From positions 254,914 through 318,913 of the forward strand of contig NZ_DS989811.1 in NCBI RefSeq assembly GCF_000155775.1: 64,000 bases of DNA, read 5' to 3'. Of this stretch, positions 8,434-16,155 are shown in pieces. Numbering within the stretch: position 1 is the first letter of the stretch; each line of letters begins with the position of its first letter. A program made the translations under genes and the position numbers. The notes beneath the pieces are model-generated. The model was not told where the DNA came from. It was given only the letters and a program-made list of their open reading frames with translations, and did no database searches. This DNA comes from Glaciecola sp. HTCC2999 (GTDB taxonomy: Bacteria > Pseudomonadota > Gammaproteobacteria > Enterobacterales > Alteromonadaceae).

Positions 8434-9765
8434 ATGAGATTTAACCCATATAACAGTAAAAGTAACGAAAAAAAACCGATAGGCTATCGGTTTTTGGCTG
8501 TTGGAATAGCTGTAACAACGGGGCTTGGTTTAACAATGCCTACCCCTTCTTTGGCTAATTCGCAAACTCAGCAGCAAATACAGTCATCACATCAGATTAT
8601 TAATCTGAGTAAGGCTGTGACCATGACCTTAGAGAGTCATCCTGAACTAAAAGCCTTGGTAGCTAAAGAAGCTGTGTGGCAAGGCAATATCGAGCAAGCA
8701 GGCATTGGAGAACGTCCTCAGATAGGTTTAATGATCGAGGATGCGTTAGGGACAGGTGAGCATAGTGCGTTAAAAAGTATGCAATCAACCCTCACATATT
8801 CTTGGTTACTTCAACAAGATCAAATTGATGGCAGAGTCAATGCGGCAAAAAGTCAAGCAAGTTCATTAATCGTAGAGCATAAAATAAAAGCACTCGATTT
8901 ATCTGCGGTTGTTGCAAAGCAATTTGTTGAAATCTTGATAAAGCAAGAGCGCTTGAAACTCAATCAATTAGCGGTATCTCAGGCACAGGAAGTGATTGAC
9001 GCGATTGCCAAAAGAGTAAAAGCAGGCAAAAGTTCTAATGTCGAAATGCGCTTGGCTCAAGCTGAGTTGGTTCGAAGAAATCTCGCTGTCGAAGATTTAG
9101 AGCACGAATTAAAAGCCAGCTATTATCAACTGTCATCCTTATGGGGTAAGCCTCAGGCAGAGCTTAAGTTAACGGGAAATTTAATGCTTAAGCCGGAAAT
9201 TCCATCTGTAGAAAGCCAGCTAAACAAGCTTAAGCAAATCCCGCAAATACAGCAGTTCGCTAATGAACAACGTATCGCCCAGTCTCAAATGGAACTTGCA
9301 CGTATTGAAGCCAAACCTCAGTGGCAATTCACTGCTGGACTAAGACGATATGAAACGACCGATGATTTTGGTTTAGTGGCGGGTATCTCTATTCCTTGGG
9401 GAAGTGAAAATAGAAATGCAGGGACAATAGCTGCCTTACGCGCAAAACAAGATGTGCTGGCAAGTCAGCAACAAGCGTTAATGCAGAAACTTGATGCACA
9501 GCTTTATGTGCTATTGCAAGAAATGGCGCATTCTCACCATGTCATTGAAACGATTCAAGCACAAATTATTCCCGAACTAGAAACCGCATTGACTGAAGCA
9601 GGTCAGGCATTTGATATCGGCAAGCTTAGCTACAACCAGTGGAGTGATATACGTAGAGAGCTACTTAGCGCCCAAAATCAGTTACTTGATGCTTATCAAT
9701 CTTTGCACTTACAACATATTGAAATTCAACGTCTAACTGGCGTGTCCATTAGTGATAGCGAGTAG
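8434..9765 (+). CDS. CzcC-like outer membrane efflux factor (TolC family)
   Basis: This is the outer membrane channel of the tripartite RND pump. A signal peptide with the hydrophobic stretch AVGIAVTTGLGL ends at SLANS near residue 42. Two outer-membrane-efflux repeats follow (about 55-240 and 260-435), with the typical long helices rich in Gln and Ala. The length of 443 matches the CzcC group. AAGGA lies before the ATG. The second copy of the 25-bp palindrome falls in codons 13-21. The gene ends just before the adaptor and pump genes, so the three are one operon. Confidence 0.88.
   Translation: MRFNPYNSKSNEKKPIGYRFLAVGIAVTTGLGLTMPTPSLANSQTQQQIQSSHQIINLSKAVTMTLESHPELKALVAKEAVWQGNIEQAGIGERPQIGLMIEDALGTGEHSALKSMQSTLTYSWLLQQDQIDGRVNAAKSQASSLIVEHKIKALDLSAVVAKQFVEILIKQERLKLNQLAVSQAQEVIDAIAKRVKAGKSSNVEMRLAQAELVRRNLAVEDLEHELKASYYQLSSLWGKPQAELKLTGNLMLKPEIPSVESQLNKLKQIPQIQQFANEQRIAQSQMELARIEAKPQWQFTAGLRRYETTDDFGLVAGISIPWGSENRNAGTIAALRAKQDVLASQQQALMQKLDAQLYVLLQEMAHSHHVIETIQAQIIPELETALTEAGQAFDIGKLSYNQWSDIRRELLSAQNQLLDAYQSLHLQHIEIQRLTGVSISDSE
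8471..8495. promoter_or_regulatory. 25-bp palindrome inside the start of the czcC-like gene, copy 2
   Basis: AAAAACCGATAG (8471-8482) and CTATCGGTTTTT (8484-8495) are perfect inverted halves around one G. The site matches the palindrome at 6978-7002 in 23 of 25 positions. It lies 37 bases into the coding region, so it could be a roadblock operator, or a terminator-like attenuator of the pump operon. Confidence 0.5.
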
Positions 9766-9781
9766 AACCGTGAGCAAACTT

Positions 9782-11014
9782 ATGAAAAATAAAAATATCC
9801 TGTCGTCATTGAGCTTGGCGATTCTTATCTCATTAACAGGTGTCGTCGCACCTAATGTTGTTGCATCATCAGCACCTGCGGCTGAGCAAGCTGAACCAGA
9901 GAAAGGTCCACACCGTGGGCGCATGTTACGAGAGGGTGATTTTGCAATTGAACTATCTATTTTTGAAACAGGTGTGCCACCAGAGTTTCGCGTTTGGGCG
10001 ACTAATGGTGGACAGCCGATAGACCCAAAGAAAGTCGATTTAAACGTAAAATTAATTCGCCTAGGCGATGGTACTGATGATATTAACTTCAATGCTCAAG
10101 GTGATTTTCTTCGCGGTGATATGGTGATTTATGAGCCTCACTCTTTTGTTGTAGCCATTGAAGCCACTTATCAGGGTAAAAAGTACAATTGGCGATATGA
10201 CAACTTCGAAGGTCGCACCACAATTGAGCAGGCAGTTGCCGATGCAATGGAAATCAACACTGAAATTGCAGGCCCAGCAACCATTCACCAAACCATACCC
10301 GCTTATGGCAAATTAAGTTTACCTGTGGACGCTAAGCGAAACATTGCTGCCCGTTTTGATGGTGAAATCACCAAGCTGCATGTTAATTACGGAGAAGCAG
10401 TTAAAAAAGGTCAAACACTGTTTACAGTAGAAAGTAATGAAAGTCTTAAACCCTACGTTATCAAAGCTCCAGCTAGCGGTGTCGTTACTCAGTTATTTGC
10501 AAACGCGGGTGAGCAAACGGGTGGCAGAACCTTACTGACCATTACTAATTTCACTCGCCATATTGCCAAATTAGCGGTTTACCCTTCGGACTATGCCAAA
10601 GTGAAACTGGAAACGCCAGTAACACTAAACGTTGAGGGTCATGAGGAACCCCTTGCAGGTAAAGTGTCATTTATTGAGCCTAGCGTGAGAGATGATCAAG
10701 CTCGATTGGTTTGGGTCGAATTAGCTGATGGTCACTTTTCTGAAGGAAGTTTTGTTAAAGCTGACATAGAAGTTGCAACCATTAATGTGCCACTGGCTGT
10801 AAAACGAGTTGGCTTGCAAGGCTTTAGAGACTTTACGGTCGTTTACGCCAAAGTGGGTGAGCAGTATGAAGTTCGTATGCTTGAGTTAGGCCGAGCTGGA
10901 GGCGAATGGATCGAAGTATTGGGTGGCTTAAAAGCGGGAACCGAATACGTGACCGACAATAGCTACATCTTAAAAGCCGACATTGAAAAGTCTGGCGCAT
11001 CACACGATCACTAG
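9782..11014 (+). CDS. CzcB-like RND periplasmic adaptor (HlyD family)
   Basis: This is the adaptor that joins the inner-membrane pump to the outer-membrane channel. A signal peptide (MKNKNILSSLSLAILISLTG, cut near VVASSA) is followed by an N-terminal domain with GPHRGRMLREGDFAIEL and PPEFRVWA, typical of CzcB-type adaptors. Then come the barrel-sandwich hybrid (GEITKLHVNYGEAVKKGQTL and ASGVVTQLFANAGEQ) and the beta-barrel parts. The C-terminus ends SHDH, a possible metal-binding tail. ATG 9782 is chosen because the signal peptide starts there; GTG codons at 9752 and 9770 are open alternatives. It lies between the channel and pump genes of one operon. Confidence 0.9.
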   Translation: MKNKNILSSLSLAILISLTGVVAPNVVASSAPAAEQAEPEKGPHRGRMLREGDFAIELSIFETGVPPEFRVWATNGGQPIDPKKVDLNVKLIRLGDGTDDINFNAQGDFLRGDMVIYEPHSFVVAIEATYQGKKYNWRYDNFEGRTTIEQAVADAMEINTEIAGPATIHQTIPAYGKLSLPVDAKRNIAARFDGEITKLHVNYGEAVKKGQTLFTVESNESLKPYVIKAPASGVVTQLFANAGEQTGGRTLLTITNFTRHIAKLAVYPSDYAKVKLETPVTLNVEGHEEPLAGKVSFIEPSVRDDQARLVWVELADGHFSEGSFVKADIEVATINVPLAVKRVGLQGFRDFTVVYAKVGEQYEVRMLELGRAGGEWIEVLGGLKAGTEYVTDNSYILKADIEKSGASHDH

Positions 11015-11024
11015 GAGCGTAACA

Positions 11025-14000
11025 ATGTTGGAGTCAATTTTACGCTTTTCAATAAAGCGCAAATTCCTTGTGATGGTGATGGTGTTAGCTGTGTCAGGTC
11101 TGGGTATTTGGAATTTTACCAAACTACCGATTGATGCAGTGCCCGATATCACCAATGTGCAAGTCATGATCAATACCGAAGCGGCTGGTTTTACTCCGTT
11201 AGAAGTTGAGCAAAGGGTAACTTTTCCGTTAGAAACTGCTTTGTCGGGTTTACCGGGGTTAACCTATACCCGCTCAGTTTCTCGTTATGGCTTGTCTCAA
11301 GTAGTTGCAATATTCAGTGACGATACTGATGTCTATTTTGCTCGTCAGCTTGTTAATGAGCGTTTATCAGCGGCACGCGCTGAGTTACCGCAGGGCTTAG
11401 AGCCTCAACTTGGGCCAATTGCGACAGGTCTTGGTGAAATCTTCATGTTCACCGTTGATGCCGAGCCTGACGCGACACATGCTGATGGTACGCCAATTAC
11501 CCCAATGGATTTACGAACCGTACATGACTGGACCATAAGACCACAATTAATGCGAGTGCCGGGTGTAGTAGAAGTGAACCCGATAGGCGGATTTGAGCGT
11601 GAAATATTAGTCGCTTTCAAACCTGAAAAGTTACTTGCTTTTGGGCTGTCACAAGCCGATGTGGTTGATGCAATTTCGAAAAACAATCAAAATCAAGGCG
11701 CAGGCTTTATTGAGCAAAATGGCGCACAGTGGCTGTTAAGACTACCCGGTCAGGTTGCCGACATGGAATCAATTGGTAATATTCCGCTTAAGTCGGTTGA
11801 TGGTTCATCACTTTACATTAAAGACGTAGCCGATATTGAAAATGGCAAAGGGTTAAGAACTGGCGCTGCTACACAAAATGGTCGTGAAGTGGTGATGAGT
11901 ACGGTGTTCATGCTTATTGGTGAAAACAGCCGCACCGTTGCCCATGCCGTGGGAGAAAAGCTCAAGGAAATTAACGCCACTTTACCAGAAGGTATAGTCG
12001 CAACCGCTGTTTATGATCGCACTAAATTAGTAGATAAAACTCTACAAACGGTTCAGCTTAACCTGACCGAAGGGGCGGTTCTGGTAATCGTTGTACTCTT
12101 TGTCTTGCTAGGGAATTTCCGAGCGGCATTTTTAACGGCCTTAGTGATCCCTTTTGCTATGTTAATGACAGTGACAGGTATGGTGCAAACTCGCGTGAGT
12201 GCAAACCTGATGAGCTTAGGTGCGTTAGATTTTGGTTTGTTAGTCGATGGTGCCATTATCATCGTAGAAAATTGTCTTCGCAGGCTAAGTCAGGCGGGAA
12301 ACAATCCTATTCCTTTAAAAGAACGCATGGAATTGGTGTTCGAAGCAACAAAAGAAGTCATACGCCCAGCGCTATTTGGCGTGTTTATTATCACCGCTGT
12401 TTACTTACCCATTTTTGCCTTAGAAGGCGTTGAAGGCAAAATGTTCCACCCAATGGCGATCACCGTGATTATCGCGTTACTTAGCGCTATGGTGTTATCG
12501 GTTACCTTTGTACCAGCTATGGTTGCCTTGTTATTTAAAAAGCCTGTCAAAGAAAAACATAGCCCAATAATTCGTGGTGCTGCGGTTCTTTATAAACCAG
12601 CTTTGAACTGGGTATTAAAAGCCCGTTGGTTAGTGGTAGTTTCCGCAACAGTGTTAGTTGGTTTCTCAGGTTATCAGGCGACTAAGCTAGGTAGTGAATT
12701 TGCGCCTAATCTGGATGAAGGTGATATTGCCATGCACGCGCTGCGAATTCCGGGTACGTCACTGTCTCAAGCAATCGCGCTTCAGGAATCTTTAGAAGAT
12801 AAAATTAAACAAATGCCAGAAGTTGAACGCGTCTTTGCCAAAATAGGCACAGCCGATGTTGCAACTGATGCCGTGCCGCCAAGTGTTGCAGATAACTTTA
12901 TTATCCTCAAACCTCGCGAGTTATGGCCTGAACCTGACAAAACGAAAGTACAAATCGTCGAAGAGTTAGCCGCGCTAGTAGAGCCAATTCCGGGTAACCG
13001 CTATGAGTTTTTACAGCCAATACAAATGCGTTTCAACGAATTATTGGCAGGGGTCAGAGCTGAACTTGCGATAAAAGTGTTTGGTGATGACTTTGATACC
13101 TTGACCACGTTAGGCGATGAAATAGAGGGTGCAATTTCTCAGGTTGAAGGTGCCGTAGATATACAAGTTGAGCAAACCACAGGGTTACCTATGCTTAATC
13201 TTGTACCAAATCGTGAAAAATTGATGCAGTTTGGTATCAGTATTAGCCAAGTACAGTCTCAAGTGGCAACAGCGATGGGCGGTACTGTCGCTGGTAAATT
13301 TTATCAAGGCGATGTTCGCTCTGATATTGTGGTACGCCTTGCAGAATCAAAACGAAATAATATTGATGAACTTCCTTATCTACCGATCAGATTAGCTGAC
13401 GGTCATGCTGTGCCACTTAAAGAACTGGTTGATATTGAGCTTATTTCTGGCGCTAACCAAATTAATCGTGAAAATGGTAAACGCAGAGTGGTGGTAACTG
13501 CCAATGTTCGCGGAAGAGACTTAGGGAGTTTCGTTGGTGATATTAAAACGGTAATTGAAGAAAACGTTGAAGTTCCAGCAGGCTACTGGGTGGAATATGG
13601 CGGCACTTACCAAAAACTACAATCCGCTTCAGATCGTTTAAGTATTGTTGTACCAGTCACCTTAATAATGATTATCGGGTTATTAATCCTTGCGCTTAAC
13701 TCCGTTAAAGATGCCATGATCATCTTTACAGGGGTGCCATTAGCATTAACAGGTGGTATTGCTGCATTGCTGTTGCGTGATATTCCATTTTCAATTTCAG
13801 CAGCTGTTGGCTTTATTGCCTTATCGGGAATCGCCATCCTTAATGGCCTAGTTATGGTGTCGTTCATTAGAGACTTACGTAAAGATGGACTGGCACTTAA
13901 TAAAGCAATATTTGACGGTGCGCTGACTCGTCTTCGCCCTGTGTTAACAACCGCACTAGTCGCATCATTAGGTTTTATCCCAATGGCGTTAAATACAGGC

Positions 14001-14168
14001 ATTGGTTCAGAGGTTCAACGTCCTCTGGCAACAGTGGTCATTGGTGGCATTATTTCGTCAACGATTTTAACCCTGTTTGTCATTCCTGCTTTATACAGAA
14101 TTTTACATAAAGAAAAGGAGTCTATTTTGACTGATGCTGAAATATTGGAGTCACAAGATGCCAAGTAA
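11025..14168 (+). CDS. CzcA-like heavy-metal efflux RND pump (HME-RND)
   Basis: This is a proton-driven inner-membrane pump for divalent metal cations, about 1047 residues with 12 membrane helices and two large periplasmic loops. The TM4 signature reads LDFGLLVDGAIIIVEN, the DFG...DG...EN form of CzcA-type pumps (zinc, cobalt, cadmium, nickel), and not the GAxxDAAIVxxEN form of copper/silver CusA. The N-terminus MLESILRFSIKRKFLV is typical of the family, and AGGAG stands 7 bases before ATG 11025. The end overlaps the HupE-like gene by 11 bases. The exact metal cannot be told from sequence. Confidence 0.92.
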   Translation: MLESILRFSIKRKFLVMVMVLAVSGLGIWNFTKLPIDAVPDITNVQVMINTEAAGFTPLEVEQRVTFPLETALSGLPGLTYTRSVSRYGLSQVVAIFSDDTDVYFARQLVNERLSAARAELPQGLEPQLGPIATGLGEIFMFTVDAEPDATHADGTPITPMDLRTVHDWTIRPQLMRVPGVVEVNPIGGFEREILVAFKPEKLLAFGLSQADVVDAISKNNQNQGAGFIEQNGAQWLLRLPGQVADMESIGNIPLKSVDGSSLYIKDVADIENGKGLRTGAATQNGREVVMSTVFMLIGENSRTVAHAVGEKLKEINATLPEGIVATAVYDRTKLVDKTLQTVQLNLTEGAVLVIVVLFVLLGNFRAAFLTALVIPFAMLMTVTGMVQTRVSANLMSLGALDFGLLVDGAIIIVENCLRRLSQAGNNPIPLKERMELVFEATKEVIRPALFGVFIITAVYLPIFALEGVEGKMFHPMAITVIIALLSAMVLSVTFVPAMVALLFKKPVKEKHSPIIRGAAVLYKPALNWVLKARWLVVVSATVLVGFSGYQATKLGSEFAPNLDEGDIAMHALRIPGTSLSQAIALQESLEDKIKQMPEVERVFAKIGTADVATDAVPPSVADNFIILKPRELWPEPDKTKVQIVEELAALVEPIPGNRYEFLQPIQMRFNELLAGVRAELAIKVFGDDFDTLTTLGDEIEGAISQVEGAVDIQVEQTTGLPMLNLVPNREKLMQFGISISQVQSQVATAMGGTVAGKFYQGDVRSDIVVRLAESKRNNIDELPYLPIRLADGHAVPLKELVDIELISGANQINRENGKRRVVVTANVRGRDLGSFVGDIKTVIEENVEVPAGYWVEYGGTYQKLQSASDRLSIVVPVTLIMIIGLLILALNSVKDAMIIFTGVPLALTGGIAALLLRDIPFSISAAVGFIALSGIAILNGLVMVSFIRDLRKDGLALNKAIFDGALTRLRPVLTTALVASLGFIPMALNTGIGSEVQRPLATVVIGGIISSTILTLFVIPALYRILHKEKESILTDAEILESQDAK

Positions 14169-14853
14169 CATGATTAAAGTATTGACCTATCTGACGATTG
14201 CGCTGTTAGCGCTTCTCAGTATCGAAGCCTTTGCTCACGGAGTCGATGATAAAACCAGAGCATTTTTAGAGCAAAATAGTGGTGTACAGTTTATCCCGTT
14301 TTTATACATAGGCGCTAAGCATATGATAACGGGCTACGATCACTTGTTGTTTTTAGTCGGTGTTATCTTCTTCCTGTATCGCAGCCGTGACGTACTTTTG
14401 TACGTCACCATGTTTACTATCGGACATAGCACAACATTGCTATTTGGCGTGTTAAGCGATATTCAAGTGAATGCTTATTTAATTGATGCCATTATCGGTT
14501 TTTCCGTAATTTATAAGGGATTCGATAATCTAGGTGGCTTTAAGCGTTGCTTCAATTGGCAACCGAATATGCAATGGGCAGTGCTGATTTTTGGTTTGTT
14601 TCATGGCTTTGGGTTGGCAACAAAATTACAAGAATTCAGTCTTGCTGAAGATGGCCTTGTGACCAACTTAATTGCGTTTAATATTGGTGTCGAGCTTGGT
14701 CAATTCGCGGCACTTGCACTGATACTTATTTTGATAAATGCATGGCGGAAGTTGCCGTCATTCCAACGATTTTCAACAATGACCAACACAGCGTTAATGA
14801 GTGCAGGTGTAATGCTAATGGGCTTACAACTCACTGGTTATTTCACCCTTTAA
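14158..14853 (+). CDS. HupE/UreJ family membrane protein
   Basis: This is a polytopic membrane protein of the HupE/UreJ type, a family that includes nickel/cobalt permeases. After a signal-like N-terminus ending IEAFAHG, the motif HMITGYDHLLFLVGVIFFLY and the later FGLFHGFGLA are characteristic, and about six membrane helices follow. ATG 14158 is chosen because TTGGAG lies 8 bases upstream and it overlaps the end of the pump gene, indicating coupling. An ATG at 14134 is also in frame. In this operon it probably moves or buffers the same cation handled by the pump; the direction of transport is unknown. Confidence 0.85.
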   Translation: MPSNMIKVLTYLTIALLALLSIEAFAHGVDDKTRAFLEQNSGVQFIPFLYIGAKHMITGYDHLLFLVGVIFFLYRSRDVLLYVTMFTIGHSTTLLFGVLSDIQVNAYLIDAIIGFSVIYKGFDNLGGFKRCFNWQPNMQWAVLIFGLFHGFGLATKLQEFSLAEDGLVTNLIAFNIGVELGQFAALALILILINAWRKLPSFQRFSTMTNTALMSAGVMLMGLQLTGYFTL

Positions 14854-14888
14854 TTTATTAAAGAATATAGAAAGTAAAAGAGAATTTT

Positions 14889-15413
14889 ATGCAACATACA
14901 GTTAGTACCCAAACACTTATTAAAGCGAGTATCTCAGCGGTCGTTGTCGCGGCTATTGCACTGGTTACCTTTATCTTACCAGCAGAGTACAACATCGATC
15001 CGACAGGTATTGGCAACAAGCTAGGTTTAACAGCACTTGCACAAGCGGCTGAAGTGGAAACGACGTCATTAGAGACAACTAAAGGCACCGATGAATTTCA
15101 AACAATAGAAGTGATCGTCCCTGCGGAACGCGGCATTGAATATAAATTCTATATGAAGCAGCATGAAAAAATGACCTATGAATGGCTTACTGATGGTGCT
15201 TCATTGTATTTCGATTTACATGGTGAGCCAGAAGGCGACACAACGGGATATTTTGAAAGTTACTCCATTGCTACAATTAATGAAATGAAAGGCAGCTATA
15301 CCACGCCATTTGCTGGCTCTCATGGTTGGTATTGGAAAAACAAATCAGATAAGCCAGTTTCGATACAGCTACTGGTCAAAGGGCAATATGAAGTTATCGG
15401 CCTTAAAAAATAA
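14889..15413 (+). CDS. Membrane-anchored periplasmic protein linked to metal RND pumps
   Basis: The protein of 174 residues has one N-terminal membrane anchor (LIKASISAVVVAAIALVTFIL) and a periplasmic domain (about 70-174) rich in aromatic and acidic residues (KFYMKQHEKMTYEW, GSHGWYWKNKSDKPVSIQL). Similar 'transmembrane anchor' proteins are found next to czc-type operons, and no enzymatic motif is visible. It lies 35 bases after the HupE-like gene and before a small periplasmic protein, so it belongs to the same unit. A role in metal sensing or pump accessory function is inferred from context only. Confidence 0.7.
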   Translation: MQHTVSTQTLIKASISAVVVAAIALVTFILPAEYNIDPTGIGNKLGLTALAQAAEVETTSLETTKGTDEFQTIEVIVPAERGIEYKFYMKQHEKMTYEWLTDGASLYFDLHGEPEGDTTGYFESYSIATINEMKGSYTTPFAGSHGWYWKNKSDKPVSIQLLVKGQYEVIGLKK

Positions 15414-15454
15414 CGAATTTAACTTTACGAATTTCATACAAAATGGAGACTAAA

Positions 15455-15787
15455 ATGAACAAACTAATATCAATCGTTGCACTTTGCGGTGCCTTGCTTA
15501 CTGCTAATGTACAGGCACATAGCGATCATGGGGCTATCAGCGGTCAAAAAGCTGTAAGTATCGCTGCAACACATATTCAAAAGATGACATTTAAAGACGC
15601 GGGTTTTGACGTTGGTAAGTTAGATGAGTCATGGAAAAACATTGATAAATCGCAACTTTCGATTGCTAGCGTTGAGGACAATTTCTACGTAGTAAGTGCA
15701 TCTAATTCTAACAATCAAGGTAAGCTTTACTTCCAAATTGCAAAGAATGGTCGTGTTATGGCTGTTAAAGATAAAAACGACTTTTAA
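15455..15787 (+). CDS. Small periplasmic protein (DUF6488/PepSY-like)
   Basis: A signal peptide (MNKLISIVALCGALLTANVQAHS) leads into a mature domain of about 90 residues. Its pattern is PepSY-like: GQKAVSIAATHIQKM, a central DESWKN, then YVVSASNSNNQGKLYFQIAKNGRV. The mature start AHSDHGA is His-rich and could bind metal. GGAG at 15446-15449 fits ATG 15455 better than the upstream ATG at 15443. This is the last cargo gene before the left end of the transposon and is followed by a terminator-like hairpin. The function is unknown. Confidence 0.7.
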   Translation: MNKLISIVALCGALLTANVQAHSDHGAISGQKAVSIAATHIQKMTFKDAGFDVGKLDESWKNIDKSQLSIASVEDNFYVVSASNSNNQGKLYFQIAKNGRVMAVKDKNDF

Positions 15788-15798
15788 CAAAATAAGAA

Positions 15799-15827
15799 GG
15801 CACCTTTTGATAGAAGCAAGAGGTGTC
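15799..15827 (+). terminator. Hairpin terminator after the metal-efflux operon
   Basis: GGCACCTTTTG (15799-15809) pairs with CAAGAGGTGTC (15817-15827) with two G-U pairs, and ACTTTTGTT follows shortly after. It ends the cargo operon before the transposon end. Confidence 0.55.
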
Positions 15828-15934
15828 TATGACTTTTGTTCTATTATCGTTAACAAGAATTTGGAAAGTGGGACAGCAGCTAAGCCTTTAATATAAAAGA
15901 CTTACGAAGCAAATTGAAATTTACCCAGTATTAT

Positions 15935-15956
15935 AGTATGATAGTTTTTTGTTATG
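15935..15956 (+). repeat. TnsB-binding-like end site, innermost (L3)
   Basis: This 22-bp repeat starts AGTATGATAG and continues TTTTTTGTTATG. It shares AGTATGATnnTTT with the sites at 15991 and 16059. Tn7's left end also carries three spaced TnsB sites. Confidence 0.7.
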
Positions 15957-15990
15957 CCTTTGCAGCATAATTTACGATAATAGAATATAA

Positions 15991-16012
15991 AGTATGATAC
16001 TTTGATAATATG
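15991..16012 (+). repeat. TnsB-binding-like end site, middle (L2)
   Basis: This 22-bp repeat starts AGTATGATAC and continues TTTGATAATATG. It lies 56 bp after the first copy and 68 bp before the outermost one. Confidence 0.72.
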
Positions 16013-16058
16013 TTGTTTATTTCAATTCTAAATAAATCAATAAGTTAAGATGTATCTG

Positions 16059-16085
16059 AGTATGATGCTTTATTGTAAATTTACA
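16059..16085 (+). repeat. Outermost TnsB site and left terminus of the transposon
   Basis: The repeat AGTATGATGCTTTATTGT is followed by the terminal bases ending TTTACA. On the opposite strand this reads TGTAAATT then TACAATAAAGC, matching the layout of a Tn7 tip (TGT, five bases, GACAATAAAG). The transposon edge is placed at 16085. Confidence 0.78.
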
Positions 16086-16155
16086 AATTATCCTTAAAAT
16101 ACAAGGTGTTAGTAACCTCTCAATTCTCAGAATTGTCTTTGATTATTAAACATTA

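Larger units (their letters stand above)
1..16085 (+). mobile_element. Tn7-type transposon (right end outside window, left end at 16085)
   Basis: The block contains tnsA, tnsB, tnsC and tnsD in the order and reading direction of Tn7, followed by metal-resistance cargo and then a left end. The left end is recognised by three 22-bp direct repeats with core AGTATGATnnTTT at 15935, 15991 and 16059. The outermost repeat ends TTTATTGT and lies against a terminal ACA at 16083-16085. Read inward on the minus strand the tip is TGTAAATT followed by TACAATAAAG; Tn7 has TGT plus five bases and then GACAATAAAG, so the spacing agrees. The next five bases, AATTA at 16086-16090, are the candidate target duplication. 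No tnsE is visible after tnsD. The right end and attachment gene lie left of the window, since about 33 codons of tnsA are missing. Confidence 0.88.
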
